Positions 1-11,000 are shown, counted from the stretch's first letter. The stretch is 64,000 nucleotides of DNA from Plasmopara viticola (GCA_001695595.3 MBPM02000021.1:496001-560000), one strand, 5' to 3'. Translations and numbers: made by a program. The notes: generated by a model from the sequence alone, not told the origin.

Positions 1-464
1 GGGACGCTACATTTGCTTTGAGTAGTGTGAAGAGGACATTAGGGCGGGGTGTGAGAAGTTGGTACAGGGGTAGGTGATCAAGATCGAAACACAGGCATTC
101 TTGAATCTTTCATAGAATAAGAATTGTTTCCTACTCTTAGGCATTCGACACTCACACGAAAAGCGTGGTGAGTGAGAGTAGTGGATCATATAGCGACGAA
201 ACAGCGGCGTCTCGTGAGCTGCTTCACTTGCCGTGAACTGTTAATGGTCTGGATGAAAGTTAAAACCAGGCTTGCCGTACCTCTTTATAAATTACGGCGT
301 GTACCATTTCACTTTTTCCGGTAAGATATACAGATCAAGAACATTGTGACAAGAGTGCGTGTCTTTAACTGTCAAGCGGAATTGTGGTACCTTAACCAAT
401 AAATTAGTAGTCTCTCACTGTCACTACTACGATCTTCATCGTATACAATATATTACAATCCAAG
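1..464. other. 3' flank of ABC transporter gene, no gene seen
   Basis: No convincing coding region. Short open frames here lack family resemblance and use non-ATG starts or run through low-complexity sequence. The stretch lies downstream of the leftward ABC transporter gene and probably carries its 3' UTR. Confidence 0.5.
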
Positions 465-3400
465 CTATGCTACTTTATTCCTCGCTCCATTCTCGCCCAC
501 GTCGGCCTTCCCTGAGCTCACTAATGACCTGTACACTCCTCCCTTCAATTGCAACAAGGCTGCTGGGGCGTCAAACTCGACGACTTCCCCGCCATCGAGT
601 ACCAAAATCTTGTCACTGTCCTCAATCGTTTCCATTCGATGGGCAATACACAAGACAGTGCACTTGCCATGCCCAAAACTCGCCTTCATCGTCTCTTGCA
701 AAACTTGATCCGATGCTTGGTCCACATTCGCCGTGGCTTCGTCCATGACAATGACTTTACTATCGCGAATCAAAGCACGGGCAATACACAACAATTGACG
801 CTGCCCCACCGACAAGTTCGCGCCCTTTTCGGCCACGGGGTACTCTAAGCCGTGGCCCCACGACGTCACGAGGTCAAACAAGTGCACTTGCCGTAACACT
901 TGCCACAAGTCGGCGTCACTCTTGTGGTTGAAGGGATCCATATTGAGGCGCAAGGACCCACTAAAGAGCATGGGGTCTTGCGGAATGATGGTCAACTGGG
1001 TCCGGAGCTGCTGGACCGTAATGGTCGCAATGTCCACGCCGTCAATCAAGACACGACCTGACGTTGGGATCTCAACGACTCGGAACAGGACGCTCATGAG
1101 GGAGCTCTTGCCCGATCCCGTGCGTCCACAAATGCCAACTTTCTCGCCACTGGCGATCGCAAACGAAACTCTCTTTAAGACTAATGGCAGGTCGGCACGG
1201 TACCGCATAGACACATTATCAAAGACAACGGTGCCACTTTGGGGCCACGTCGGTACCAACGTCGCCTGGTTCAACGAGGGTCGCTGGGCCCCTTCTTGTT
1301 CCAGTGTACCATAGTGCGCAATCCGTTCAAAACACGTCATGCTACTCTCGACCCGCGACGCCAGGGTCGTCATGCGTTGGAAACTAGACGATAATTGCGC
1401 GGCATATGACAAGCCAAGCGCGGCAGCCGACGCGCCAATGGTAGACTGCGCAGCGACCGCCAAGACAGCCACAACGCCCACGATTATGGACACGAACCAG
1501 TCCGTCCTCATGTCAAACCACCGCGACGACACTTGCGCTAGAAAGAAGACGCGAATGTTTTGGTTCAACAAATCTTCACACCGTGATGCAAACGCGTCGA
1601 CCATATTGTACGCACGCACGGTCTCAATGCCCGAGACGGTCTCGGACATTAGATTCAGAAAGGGCGATCGACTGACGCCGTCCAAGCGCTTTAATTCGCG
1701 GGCAGTTGCACGGTACACTTTGGCCGCAAAGTAGCAACCGTACCCAATGGGTACATACACAAACAGGACCAACGGGTTCACAAACGCACAGACGAGAATC
1801 GACGACGCGACTTGAAAGACACAGAGTGCGAGCCACAGGCCCCAATACGGAAGCGGATTATCCACTTCATCGAGGTCGCGTGAAAAGCGATTGAGGATGC
1901 GCCCAATGGGCGTCACGTCAAAGAACGTCGTGATGGGCGCGGCCATGACTTTTTCAATGTGTTTCAAGTGAATCTTGAGCGAACAGACCATGCAAATGGC
2001 CATGAAGAAGAGACAGCGACCAAACGACAAGATGGCCGCGGTCCCGACAATCATCACGTAGACACCGAGCGCATCCATGGGGTCGAGGGGGACGGCACCT
2101 TGGGCCCATTGACTCAAGAACCAATCACAGCCAAACAAGACGACTTGGGCAAGAATAAAGAGGGTACCCATAAGGAGGCACAGGACCCGTCCATTCCATC
2201 CCGAGCTCGCAAGGTAGTCGACGTACGATTGCAGTTTCACCGACCCCACGAGGCGATCTTCGGGTACAATCAACTTTCCAGACGTTTGGGTATGGACCGT
2301 ATCGATACACGCTTGCGAGGAAATCCCGTTCATCGTCAGCGTCTTGGGTTTCGACTCGATGGTTTCGTCGACACTGGACGACCGTGCACGGGGAGACGCG
2401 TGCAAGAAGGCGAATTGATCTTGCAGGTCACTAAAGGTACCATCGCCCACGATGGTACCCGCAGCCATGACGAGGATACGGTCGGCGTGTGGGAGCAAAT
2501 GATAGTGGGAATTGAGTACCAAGACGCGGGTCGTGGTACGTGCAAGCTGCTGGAGCCCTTCGGAAAACACGGCATTCGCAACATGAATGTCGAGCGCACT
2601 GAGCGGATCGTCCAAGACGACGAAGTCGAACGTCGGGGCACGGTACATGGCCCGAGCGACGGCAATGCGCGCTTTTTGACCCCCACTGAGATTGATTCCC
2701 CGCTCGCCAATTTCCGTCTTGTCCCCGTGCTCCAACATGCGAAAGTCGGGACCCAATTGACACGCCGTGATGACTCGCTCGTAGTGTTCCGCTTCGTAGG
2801 GTACACCAAAGAGAATGTTCTCTTGTACCGTTTGGTTTTGGATCCAGGCTTGTTGACTCGCGTACGCAATGTCACCGTGTACCACGCGTGTGCCCCGCGT
2901 TTGGTACATTTCGCCCAACATTGCGTTCACGAGACTGGATTTGCCACTGCCCACCGGACCGACGACAATGGTCAATGTCCCTGGTCGAAGCGTGACGTTA
3001 ATCTTACTCAACGTCAACGCCTCGGCGTCTTGGTGCCACTTGAAATCCGCGTCTTTGAGCGAAATCAACGGTGCCACTTTTTGTGGTACATTGGCCGCTT
3101 GCTCGAGAGTATCCGAAGCCGTCGTATCACCCGCCGCTAAAAAGTCCGAGAGTCGACTCGTTGACGTAATGGCTTCCGCCACGGCCACCGACGCGTCGGC
3201 ATAGATGCTAAATGGCGTGCGACAGGCATTCGTCAAGGCAACGATGGTAAAGGTCGTTGGAATGTCGAGCGAATTGCCAAGGACGACCGTGGTGGAGAAA
3301 CAGACGAGGTTCAAGAGCGTGGGCGCCAAGAACATTAAGACCGTGTTGGCCAAGCGCACCTTGTGGTACTTGCGCAACAGCTTGATCTCTTGGTCTCGAA

Positions 3401-4397
3401 TGTCCCCAATCAACGTCGTGGCAAAGCCTTCCCAACTGTAGAATTTCACGACGCGAATGCCTTGGAGCATTTCATTCGTCACTTTGAGGCGCGTGGCACT
3501 CAATCGGGAAAGGTGTTGCCGGTAGCCGCCAATCTTCTTGGACATGTGCGACGACGCCGACATGATGCAAAAGATGGTTGCCATGGCCACCAAGGCGACC
3601 GTTGGCGGCATTTGTGTACCAATCAAGACCCCGACAATTGCCAACATGAGCGGCGAAATGGTACACCACATGCCTAATTTATACGCCGTCAAGACGCGGT
3701 CGCAGTCGACGCCTAGAAACGTGACGATCTCACCCATGTCCATGGTACGTCGCGCAGTGGCCGTGAGGCGCAAGATCTTGCGGTACGCGCTGTTCATGCA
3801 AATCATGCGGGCATTGCACGCCACGCGGGTCGTGAGGAATTGACCCGTGTTGACGGTCGTGGCACTCATAAAAGCGGTACCGCCCAACAGGACTGCCAAA
3901 GTGTACCCGGACGAAATGCCCAATAAATTGTCGCCACTCTCAAAATGCTGCAAGAGGGCCTTGATCAAAAAGGGTTGAAAGAGGATCAAGCCGGCACTGA
4001 CGACGTGCAGCCCAAAGGCCAGTCGCCACGTCTTTTTCACGCTCTTCCAGATCGCCCGGTTCACGTTCGGTCGTTTCGGTGTTCCATTGCGCTTGGTACG
4101 CCCTCGCACGCGCTGCGCTTCAGCGGCGTAAAAGGCGTCAAACGTCTTTTGGAGCGGCCGCGCTTGATCCGTGGTCGGTAGATCCCACACGCTCTGTTCG
4201 TCCAATGGGGCCTTGTACCCCCGCCGGAGCAGCGGGTGCATCCACCACATGGTGGCAATCGAGAGGTAGGAGGCGGTGTTCAATGGACTGGAGGCATCGT
4301 GCACGTCCGTTTTAGAGAGGTCTTTAAACAACGTGTCGCTCGTCCCCAAGTCGCCTGCAGTACTTGTCTTGGCCGGCGAAAAGCGCAAGCCCGACAT
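465..4397 (-). CDS. ABC transporter, ABCC/MRP subfamily, 1310 aa
   Basis: Full-length ABC exporter of the ABCC (multidrug-resistance-protein) type, expected to move organic anions or conjugated xenobiotics across the plasma or vacuolar membrane using ATP. Layout is TMD1-NBD1-TMD2-NBD2 without the extra TMD0 of long MRPs. The N terminus has the ABCC-typical segment around residues 41-75 (WWMHPLLRRGY then WDLP). NBD1 shows Walker A GPVGSGKS near 480, signature LSGGQ near 570 and Walker B VVLDDP near 593. NBD2 shows Walker A GRTGSGKS near 1091, a variant signature LSVGQ near 1195, Walker B VIVMDE near 1215 and an H-loop histidine (AHRMETI) near 1248. NBD1 has Asp-Pro (DDP) where NBD2 has the catalytic Glu, which is usual for asymmetric ABCC proteins. 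A single uninterrupted exon; the first ATG of the frame is used. Substrate cannot be read from the sequence. Confidence 0.95.
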   Translation of the reverse strand: MSGLRFSPAKTSTAGDLGTSDTLFKDLSKTDVHDASSPLNTASYLSIATMWWMHPLLRRGYKAPLDEQSVWDLPTTDQARPLQKTFDAFYAAEAQRVRGRTKRNGTPKRPNVNRAIWKSVKKTWRLAFGLHVVSAGLILFQPFLIKALLQHFESGDNLLGISSGYTLAVLLGGTAFMSATTVNTGQFLTTRVACNARMICMNSAYRKILRLTATARRTMDMGEIVTFLGVDCDRVLTAYKLGMWCTISPLMLAIVGVLIGTQMPPTVALVAMATIFCIMSASSHMSKKIGGYRQHLSRLSATRLKVTNEMLQGIRVVKFYSWEGFATTLIGDIRDQEIKLLRKYHKVRLANTVLMFLAPTLLNLVCFSTTVVLGNSLDIPTTFTIVALTNACRTPFSIYADASVAVAEAITSTSRLSDFLAAGDTTASDTLEQAANVPQKVAPLISLKDADFKWHQDAEALTLSKINVTLRPGTLTIVVGPVGSGKSSLVNAMLGEMYQTRGTRVVHGDIAYASQQAWIQNQTVQENILFGVPYEAEHYERVITACQLGPDFRMLEHGDKTEIGERGINLSGGQKARIAVARAMYRAPTFDFVVLDDPLSALDIHVANAVFSEGLQQLARTTTRVLVLNSHYHLLPHADRILVMAAGTIVGDGTFSDLQDQFAFLHASPRARSSSVDETIESKPKTLTMNGISSQACIDTVHTQTSGKLIVPEDRLVGSVKLQSYVDYLASSGWNGRVLCLLMGTLFILAQVVLFGCDWFLSQWAQGAVPLDPMDALGVYVMIVGTAAILSFGRCLFFMAICMVCSLKIHLKHIEKVMAAPITTFFDVTPIGRILNRFSRDLDEVDNPLPYWGLWLALCVFQVASSILVCAFVNPLVLFVYVPIGYGCYFAAKVYRATARELKRLDGVSRSPFLNLMSETVSGIETVRAYNMVDAFASRCEDLLNQNIRVFFLAQVSSRWFDMRTDWFVSIIVGVVAVLAVAAQSTIGASAAALGLSYAAQLSSSFQRMTTLASRVESSMTCFERIAHYGTLEQEGAQRPSLNQATLVPTWPQSGTVVFDNVSMRYRADLPLVLKRVSFAIASGEKVGICGRTGSGKSSLMSVLFRVVEIPTSGRVLIDGVDIATITVQQLRTQLTIIPQDPMLFSGSLRLNMDPFNHKSDADLWQVLRQVHLFDLVTSWGHGLEYPVAEKGANLSVGQRQLLCIARALIRDSKVIVMDEATANVDQASDQVLQETMKASFGHGKCTVLCIAHRMETIEDSDKILVLDGGEVVEFDAPAALLQLKGGVYRSLVSSGKADVGENGARNKVA

Positions 4398-4727
4398 CGG
4401 TGCAAGGAAAGCGACGTCGTCGGCAAAAGCGCGAATGTCAAGCTGATTCCTCCATTTGCTCTTACGCGGATTTGCAGGATCCGAAAGGTTTGGATGTACT
4501 ACTCTAACTGTAACAGCTCGGCCCGCAAGAGCGCCCGTCCGCCGTATCGGCTGTCCTTTATCTTGTGCCGTCTGTCTTGATTTGACGAATGCCGGTGCTT
4601 TACCCGTAAGTTGCGGTTTAGTGTTTTTTTCCGTTAAAGCGACGAGGTTTGCTTTGATTGATCAAAGCGATGGTCGTGGTATGTTAATGCTGTTTGAAAG
4701 CGTACGAGGATTGCAAAGGAGGAGGCA
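4398..4727. promoter_or_regulatory. 5' flank of ABC transporter gene
   Basis: Sequence between the start of the leftward ABC transporter and a small rightward open frame; it should contain the transporter promoter. On the minus strand a pyrimidine/T-rich patch about 25-40 nt before the ATG loosely resembles the oomycete initiator, but the match is too weak to place a start site. Confidence 0.3.
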
Positions 4728-5081
4728 ATGGACGTTGGAGGCTGCGAGTCGGAAGAAGCTTTGGTCTCAAGCGACGAATTAGAGTTGATTATGGGTGGAT
4801 TTAGCTTACGAATGGTGAATTCGGATACGGACTCTAATCGACAAAACCGAATCTACGACAACTGCAACCTGATTCAATTCTTCACTGGAGGTACGAGCCA
4901 CCGTCCTTACGGCACTGTCTTGTTCGGACCGTGCTGGTACGTAATCAGAAATAAATACATGGAGTCAAGCGAATGTAGACATTTGATCAAAAGACCAATC
5001 TTGCCACCTCACGATGTAGACCTCGAGTATGCTTTCAAGAAGGACTTCGAAGGTACAGTTAGCAAGAGACTAAGGAACTGA
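4728..5081 (+). CDS. Possible small protein of unknown function, 117 aa
   Basis: An ATG-initiated frame of 117 codons. The protein is acidic near the N terminus (several Asp/Glu in the first 25 residues), has no signal peptide or membrane segment, and matches no family I recognise. It lies between the divergently placed ABC transporter and the bPH gene pair. It could be a small real gene, an exon of a larger one, or chance; composition is not clearly different from the flanking non-coding DNA. No neighbour suggests a function. Confidence 0.25.
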   Translation: MDVGGCESEEALVSSDELELIMGGFSLRMVNSDTDSNRQNRIYDNCNLIQFFTGGTSHRPYGTVLFGPCWYVIRNKYMESSECRHLIKRPILPPHDVDLEYAFKKDFEGTVSKRLRN

Positions 5082-5470
5082 ACTGCTGTCTGACGCGAAA
5101 GTGATTCTACAACGCGGTAGATTGTGAACGAACGGGCGTAGGTGGGACGGTTCGAGTCCGAGTGTAACCGAGAGGAAGCGCTCGTGGAGAAAGAGCCGCG
5201 ACTAATGGCCAAGGGGTCCTGAACCGTGGGCGATCAATGGCTTGCAAGGCTGAAACGAAATAGTATACTACGTGCCATAGCAATCATTCTACAATAAAAT
5301 TATTGTGTATACTATATCGAAATGATTGCCTCGATGACGTGTTTTGTCCATGTAGTTAAGACAACCACCCATTTCGTGTCAACTTATGTAAAATGTGCTC
5401 TCCCGTCCTTTCCGCATGACCCATTCGATTCCTTTTGCAACCCTTTTTTTGGTCTTTTTCGTTCAGTGTT
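5082..5470. other. Intergenic, no gene seen
   Basis: Spacer ahead of the 3' end of the leftward bPH gene. Contains AT-rich sequence around 5260-5320 and no supported gene. Confidence 0.4.
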
Positions 5471-6076
5471 CTACTTCTTCCCTTCAGCGACCGTTTGCGC
5501 CATCGCGGACGCAATCACTTCGCGATAACAGCGCGAGTTGCGTTCGTGATAGGATTTTTCAAGCCATGCAGCTACTTCTGACGCTTGGGACACGAGATCG
5601 TGGCCCGTCGTGCGTTTTGCACTATGAGCCGCTTCGTTTAATCCCTTCTCAGCTTGTTGCCAGCTGCGCAAACGACTCTTTTGCGCGCGAGAGATGAGCA
5701 AGAGAGTCTTGTAAAACCCTTTGACAAATCCTTCTTCTTTGCGCGCAATATCGATCGACACATCCGTGTCACCAATCTTAAACTTGATTTCACAATCCCG
5801 ATCCACGCGACCAGAAGTCTCAAAGAGCACGTGGGAAATTAGCGATTCGCGGTACGTCACACGCTGTACGAGCTTTCGAGTGGTTGTGGCACTCTCGCCC
5901 AATGTCATGATCAGGGCTTCATTGGTAAAGGCAAACTCTTCTTTGCCAGATTCAAAAGCAAACAAAATGTCTTCGTCTGGCAATACATACGAAGTAGCCT
6001 GCAACTTGGTCAAGTCTCGCGATGGAAGGCAAATGTCGGCAGTGCCTGTAAGATCCTTGGTGAGACCCTTGAGCAT
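5471..6076 (-). CDS. Bacterial-type PH domain (bPH_1) protein, 201 aa
   Basis: Small soluble protein with a bacterial PH-like domain (bPH_1, the YvbH/DUF1696 family) over about residues 15-125. The visible hallmarks are a strand ending in EEFAFTNEALI, a TTRK turn, then FETSGRVDRDCEIKF and an IGDTDVSIDIA strand, followed by a helical C-terminal half. The ATG at 6076 gives an N terminus MLKGLTKDL that aligns with MIKGLVGDL of the neighbour gene; extension upstream would need a TTG start. The protein is a clear paralogue of the divergently transcribed gene at 6247-6852, colinear over the whole length. Function is unknown; in bacteria the fold is linked to envelope stress and in eukaryotes PH folds bind lipids or proteins, but neither role is shown here. 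Single exon. Confidence 0.82.
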   Translation of the reverse strand: MLKGLTKDLTGTADICLPSRDLTKLQATSYVLPDEDILFAFESGKEEFAFTNEALIMTLGESATTTRKLVQRVTYRESLISHVLFETSGRVDRDCEIKFKIGDTDVSIDIARKEEGFVKGFYKTLLLISRAQKSRLRSWQQAEKGLNEAAHSAKRTTGHDLVSQASEVAAWLEKSYHERNSRCYREVIASAMAQTVAEGKK

Positions 6077-6246
6077 TTTGCAAGATTTGTAGAATGACAA
6101 TAGTTTTCTTCAAAACTGTACAAGCCTTTTTTGAACCGGTAACGAGTACTATTATCTAGATTTGCAAAGTACTAATTACTATTGCACTCAAGTAGTACAA
6201 TTGTGGTACTTGAAGTTTGATACTTTTGGACTACGCGTGAAAGACC
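6077..6246. promoter_or_regulatory. Shared bidirectional promoter of the bPH gene pair
   Basis: The 170 bp between the two divergent start codons must hold both promoters. A 26-bp near-palindrome lies at 6188-6213, reading TCAAGTA at one end and TACTTGA at the other around a central CAATTG; only two base pairs of the palindrome are mismatched. The placement suggests a binding site for a dimeric regulator acting on both genes, which is inference. Confidence 0.5.
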
Positions 6247-6852
6247 ATGATCAAGGGACTTGTGGGTGACTTGTCCGGTGCAGGCGACGTGTGCCACGTG
6301 CTACATGATCTCTCAAAGTGTCTGGCCAAGCAGTATTTGCTACCGAATGAAGAAATCATGTTTTCCATGCAGTCTATCAAAGAGGAATTTACCTTTACAA
6401 ACCACGCGTTGGTCAAGATCACTGGGAGTAGCTCCATGACAACACGTAAGGTGACAGTGCGATGTGATTATCGTGATGAAACGATCACGTCGGTACAATT
6501 TGAGACTGCAGGCCTTGTTGACCGCGACTGTGAGATCAAGTTTAATATTGGGAACAAGTCACTGTCCATCAACGTCGCCAAGGCAGAGGAAGCCAAGGCA
6601 CAAGAGATTTACAAGGTCCTTGAAAGGCTCCGTCGCCGTCAACTTGAAAACCAGCGTGCGTGGGAGCATGGTTGTCTGGCACTCAAATGTTCGAGTGAAG
6701 CCATGCACCTGACCGAAAAGAGCGGCCAGACGTTAATCAAACAAACCAACGAAGTCTCCTCTTGGCTCCAAGTACTATTTGCACGCACGCATCCTCTCTG
6801 TTACCGCGAGCTTTTCGTCAATGTATTCCAAGAGCTCAACAAAAGGCTTTAA
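6247..6852 (+). CDS. Bacterial-type PH domain (bPH_1) protein, 201 aa, paralogue
   Basis: Second member of the divergent bPH pair and the same length as its partner. The bPH_1 hallmarks are present: IKEEFTFTNHALV, then TTRKVTVRCDYR, FETAGLVDRDCEIKF and IGNKSLSINVA, followed by a helical tail with a conserved late segment (LCYRELF here, RCYREV in the partner). The two proteins differ at well over half their positions, so the duplication is not recent, yet gene length and motif order are kept, suggesting both are under selection. No signal peptide or membrane helix, so probably cytosolic. The stop is followed within about 25 bp by a run of 14 A. Exact role unknown. Confidence 0.82.
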   Translation: MIKGLVGDLSGAGDVCHVLHDLSKCLAKQYLLPNEEIMFSMQSIKEEFTFTNHALVKITGSSSMTTRKVTVRCDYRDETITSVQFETAGLVDRDCEIKFNIGNKSLSINVAKAEEAKAQEIYKVLERLRRRQLENQRAWEHGCLALKCSSEAMHLTEKSGQTLIKQTNEVSSWLQVLFARTHPLCYRELFVNVFQELNKRL

Positions 6853-6985
6853 TATGAACTCGAGGAGGCCAAAATCATAAAAAAAAAAAAAAAGTAATAC
6901 TTTATCATTGCGAGTTCACAGGCGAGTTTCGCCAAACGAGGTTGCTACTTAACAACTCGTTGTGTACGCACACCACACGATCCAA

Positions 6986-8010
6986 ATGGCGTCGTCGCGC
7001 TCGCGTTCGCGGTCTTACTCGCGGTCCCCTTCACGCTCGCGGTCCCCGACGCACTCGAGCCCCACGCGCACTGGGCACAAACGCTCCGTGTCCCATTCCC
7101 GCTCGGTCTCCCGCTCGCGCTCGGCGTCCAGTACGTGCTTCCATTGGCCCTTGCCCTCGTTCCGCACTAACAATGCCCTGCTTCCTCTCCTCCCGCCGCA
7201 GACGCTCCGTCGCCTGCCCATGATCAATCGCCCACTCGACACACACATCATGCACCGTCGACGCCAATAGCGCTGCGCGTTGAAAACCTCACGCGCAACG
7301 TCCATGCCGATCATTTGCACGAGATTTTCGGGAAATTTGGGCTCGTCAAGCGCGTGGACATGGCGAGTCCACGCGGAAAAGCCAGTGCCCTCGTAACGTT
7401 TGCGACGCAAGACGATGCGACGAGTGCAAGGGAGCACATGCACAATGGCTGGCTCGACGGCAACAAGCTGCGCGTGCTGCCCGTGGCGCCAAAGCCCGAG
7501 GTCCGTCGCACGGTCACGCGGGCGTCCTTGTCGCCCAAGAGCCGTGGCCGGCGCGGCGGCCGAATGCGCTCGTCGAGTCGTCCGCGGTCGGTCGTCCGCG
7601 GAGGACGCAATCGACGCGCGGCGTCGCCGTTCCGAGGCCGTAGCCGTAGCCGCAGCTTTGGTGCCAATCGCAAGGGCGGCCGCTTGCGCTCGCCCGCGTT
7701 TCGTCGACGGGCATCGTCGCCGTTTCGGGGAAAACGACGCAGTTTACCGTTCCGTGGGGGCCGTCGCCGCTCGCCCAGTCCATTCCGTCGTCGTCGCAGC
7801 ATCAGTCGCAGCCGGAGCCGGAGCCGTAGCTTCAGTCGCAGTCGCAGTCGGTCCCGTCGAAAGCGCAGTGGCAGTCGCAGTCGCAGCCGTGGACGGAGCA
7901 GTAGCCGCAGTCGAAGCCGGAGCCGAAGCTCCAGTCGGGATCGTAGCCGCCGGCGTAGCCCCAGTCGAAGCCATAGCCGAAGCCGGAGCCGTAGCCGTAG
8001 CCGTAGCTAA
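6986..8010 (+). CDS. RNPS1/SR45-like RRM and RS-domain splicing protein, 317 aa, two exons
   Basis: Exons 6986-7130 and 7202-8010 joined across a 71-nt GT-AG intron (7131-7201) with a CACTAAC branch site at 7165-7171 and a pyrimidine tract before the AG. The joined frame is 317 codons. The N terminus is RS-rich (residues 1-48). A single RRM spans about 72-147, with RNP2-like LRVENL and RNP1-like GKASALVTF, and the NLTRNV...HLHEIFGKFG pattern seen in RNPS1 and plant SR45, which act in splicing and the exon junction complex. The C terminus (about 150-317) is a long Arg-Ser array of direct SR/RS dipeptides. Nuclear location is expected. It is convergent with the P4-ATPase gene, 76 bp between the stops. 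Assignment to RNPS1 rather than another SR protein rests on the RRM pattern and the RS-RRM-RS layout. Confidence 0.85.
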
Positions 8011-8086
8011 CTCCGTGCCACGCGCGCGCCCCACGGCAACGTGTCAAAAATCAAAATGCTTGGTTCATACTTCCCTATCCTTTTTA

Positions 8087-11000
8087 TTAAACGTTATCGT
8101 CTCCATGCTGCTTACTACTCTGCGTATTCCGTCGGACTCGTGGGTTCCCACTGTCTTGACGGGCAAACGCACGGGCATCGTCACACGACAGCGCCCGCTT
8201 CTCAAACCCCTGTCGCCGTGAAGCCGCTGACGATAAGCGCTGAAGACTGCGCGACCCGAAATTCGTCAAGGGCGTCGCTTCCCGGACCCGGTCAAGCGTC
8301 GAGACCGACAACGTCGTGGGAGCGTCGTCCAGTCCGTGGGCACCGCCCGAAAACGAGAGAAACCGGCGACGGCTTGCACTGGCACGCGTGGCTCGCGACC
8401 CACTGCCCGCCGACCGGGCCACCGCCTCGTCAATACTCGTTCGCCCTTCACCGTCCGCTTCAACCTGCGTGGGCAAACTCTGGAACGCCAGCGACCCGCG
8501 ACTGGCATGGCGTTCAAAAATCGACTTGGTCCGCTGCGCGTCGCGCGCGTACCGATCCGTCGCCATGTACGCCTCGACCATGACGCTCTCTGCGTCATAA
8601 CTAAACGCACTGCCGCGAGTGACCGAGCGACGGCTCGCAACGCGGCTCAGGGGCCGCGTCGCCATGGCCACGGCCGGGGCCCCGGGCTTGGCCACGCTCG
8701 AGTCCCGCAGACTTGCCGTCGACGCCGACGGGGGCCCGTGACTCGTCCGGTCGCCGTGGCGCGCCGTCTCGGGCAGTTTCTCCGCCGGGGGAAACGTGAG
8801 CAATTGATCGGCAACGTGCGCGAGCCCAAACGCATGCACTTCTTGGGCCAAGTGCTTGTACGACGGACGAAACAAGCGCGTGTAGCCCTTCCACGTGAAA
8901 TCGCGCGACAGGGCCGCGACGACCAAGAGCGGGACGACGAGCCAGAACGCGTCGACGCCAAACGTATTGGAAAAGACGCCGTTCCAGTACAAGGAACTGA
9001 TAGAGCCGCCGTACGAAATGAAGGCCGCCGTGCCAATCCAGAGGAGGAAGGACGTACCGTACACGACAAAATGAATGGACCACCACATTTGCTGGTGGAG
9101 GCACAGCTTGAACGTCACGACGAGCAAGACAATGGTAAAGGACGTGCTTCCGTACACCCACATGGTCGGCGTGTCGACCATCGGGACCAAGTACCGCATG
9201 CCGTAGACGACCCCGAAACAGATAATCAACGACTCCCACACACACGACGTAATCCACGCCCACACGACTTTCGTGTTAAAGTGCGTGTTTTCCTGGCCAA
9301 TCCGGTACAACAAGGGGTAATTGTGGGCCAAGCACGCAGGGACGTCTTGTTCAAACGTACTCACGAGCAAGATTGGGAGGGCCGTAAAGAGTAGATTGTA
9401 CCCTTGCAAGCCCCACTCCAAAAAGTACTTTTGACCCGAGTACCCCGTGTACAGCATGTACCAAAACTGCGTGAGGTTCAAAATGACATTCTTGTAAAAA
9501 ATGTACAAAATTAATTTCCCCATCCGGACATAATTCCAGCGCCCATGTACCAGTAACAAGCGCGAGAGGTACCGAAACTGCGCAATGGCATAATCCGACG
9601 AATTCGCCGCTTGCATCCCTTCTTGGCCCGAAATGCCCACGCCCACGTGCGCAGCTTGGATCATCGACACGTCGTTGGCCCCGTCCCCAATTGCCAACGT
9701 TCGGACCTCGGGTTTATGGTCCCGGACCAAGTGTACCAACTGAGCCTTCTGCGCCGGCGACACCCGGCACGCAATGACCGCGACGCACTTTTCCGCCACT
9801 TGCAACAACAACTCGGGACACTCTTCCAGCGCCAACTCCAGCGTCTCGCCATCGATAATCAATGCCAACTCTGGCGGTGGCACGTCGGCCAGACTCTCAA
9901 TCCGCGTGCGTCGTTTGCGCTGATTGCGACCGTCCACGGGTACCGAAACGGTACAGTCCCCACACGGGTCCGCGCGTGCGTGGCGTTGCAATGCGTCCCG
10001 AATCGTCGTCAAATCCGGGTGCGACGCCGCGGAAATCACAATGCGTTCAATGTCCGGGGCCAATAAGCGACACGCAAAGCCAATGTTGATCGCCGTCTCC
10101 TCCTTGTCGCCCGTCAACATCCACAGTTTGATCGCCGCTTGGCGCAACTTAAAGATCGTCTCGGGCACGGCCGCTTGGAGGCGGTCTTCAATCGCCGTGG
10201 CCCCGAGAATCTCGAGGTTCGTCTCCATCTCGTCCATCAATCCATCAATGTCATTGGCCAAGCCGTTGCGACGCAACTCAATCTGCCGCATGTCATTGAT
10301 CGCCGTCCGATACTTGACAACCCACGCGTCAAAAACAGGCAGAGCAATGTCCGTCATGCCAATCACGAGCGTCCGCAAGCCTTCCGAGGCAAACGCTTCC
10401 ATGTGTTGCAACGTCGCGTGGCGCATTTGGTGGACCAGCGGATCGTTCGTGGGCCGCAAGCGGTCGTACAGGACGGTATCGGCCCCTTTGCAAAACAACG
10501 TCAAAGTACCACTGGGTCTTTTCACAATCACCGACATGCGTTTGCGGGTACTGTTAAATTCGAGCACTTCCAAGACTTCGTACTGCCCCACGGGATTGTC
10601 AGCAATGGGCTGCGGACTTGCCGTGGCGTCGAGATGGTCGAGACACGAACAGTACTCGACCATGGCTTTGCCGGGACCGCGGGCAATGAATTTGTACCCA
10701 AAACACGCCGCCGCGGCGACCAGCGCTTGTTCATCGGGAGACGACGCACTAAGACGCAGAGTATTCGATGCCGTTTTCTCGGGCATCACTGTATGGCACA
10801 CGGCCAAGTGTTCAAAGAATGTACCAATGGCTTGCGCTTGAAGACTATCCGTCTGGGCCATGGCGTCGAACAGCGCGTCGTCTTGGTAATTGACATACGG
10901 CGCTTGTACCACTCGGTCCAAAGGTACACTGGACCCACCGGGTACAATCTCGATCCGCTCTTTCGGTCCTTCCGTCGGGGTCCCGCACGCCACGGCGCCT

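Noticed and set aside
2436..2459. Perfect 10-bp inverted repeat GGTACCATCG...CGATGGTACC.
   Set aside because: It lies inside the ABC transporter reading frame, between NBD1 and the linker; the codons are ordinary and the region is rich in GGTAC, so chance is likely.
1959..3140. Long open frame on the plus strand antisense to the ABC transporter.
   Set aside because: Shadow of the GC-rich coding sequence on the other strand; Arg/His-rich composition and no domain.
7400..8221. Alternative Ala/Val-rich frame overlapping the RS-domain gene.
   Set aside because: Frame-shifted reading of the Arg-Ser repeat; the spliced RRM frame is clearly the real one.
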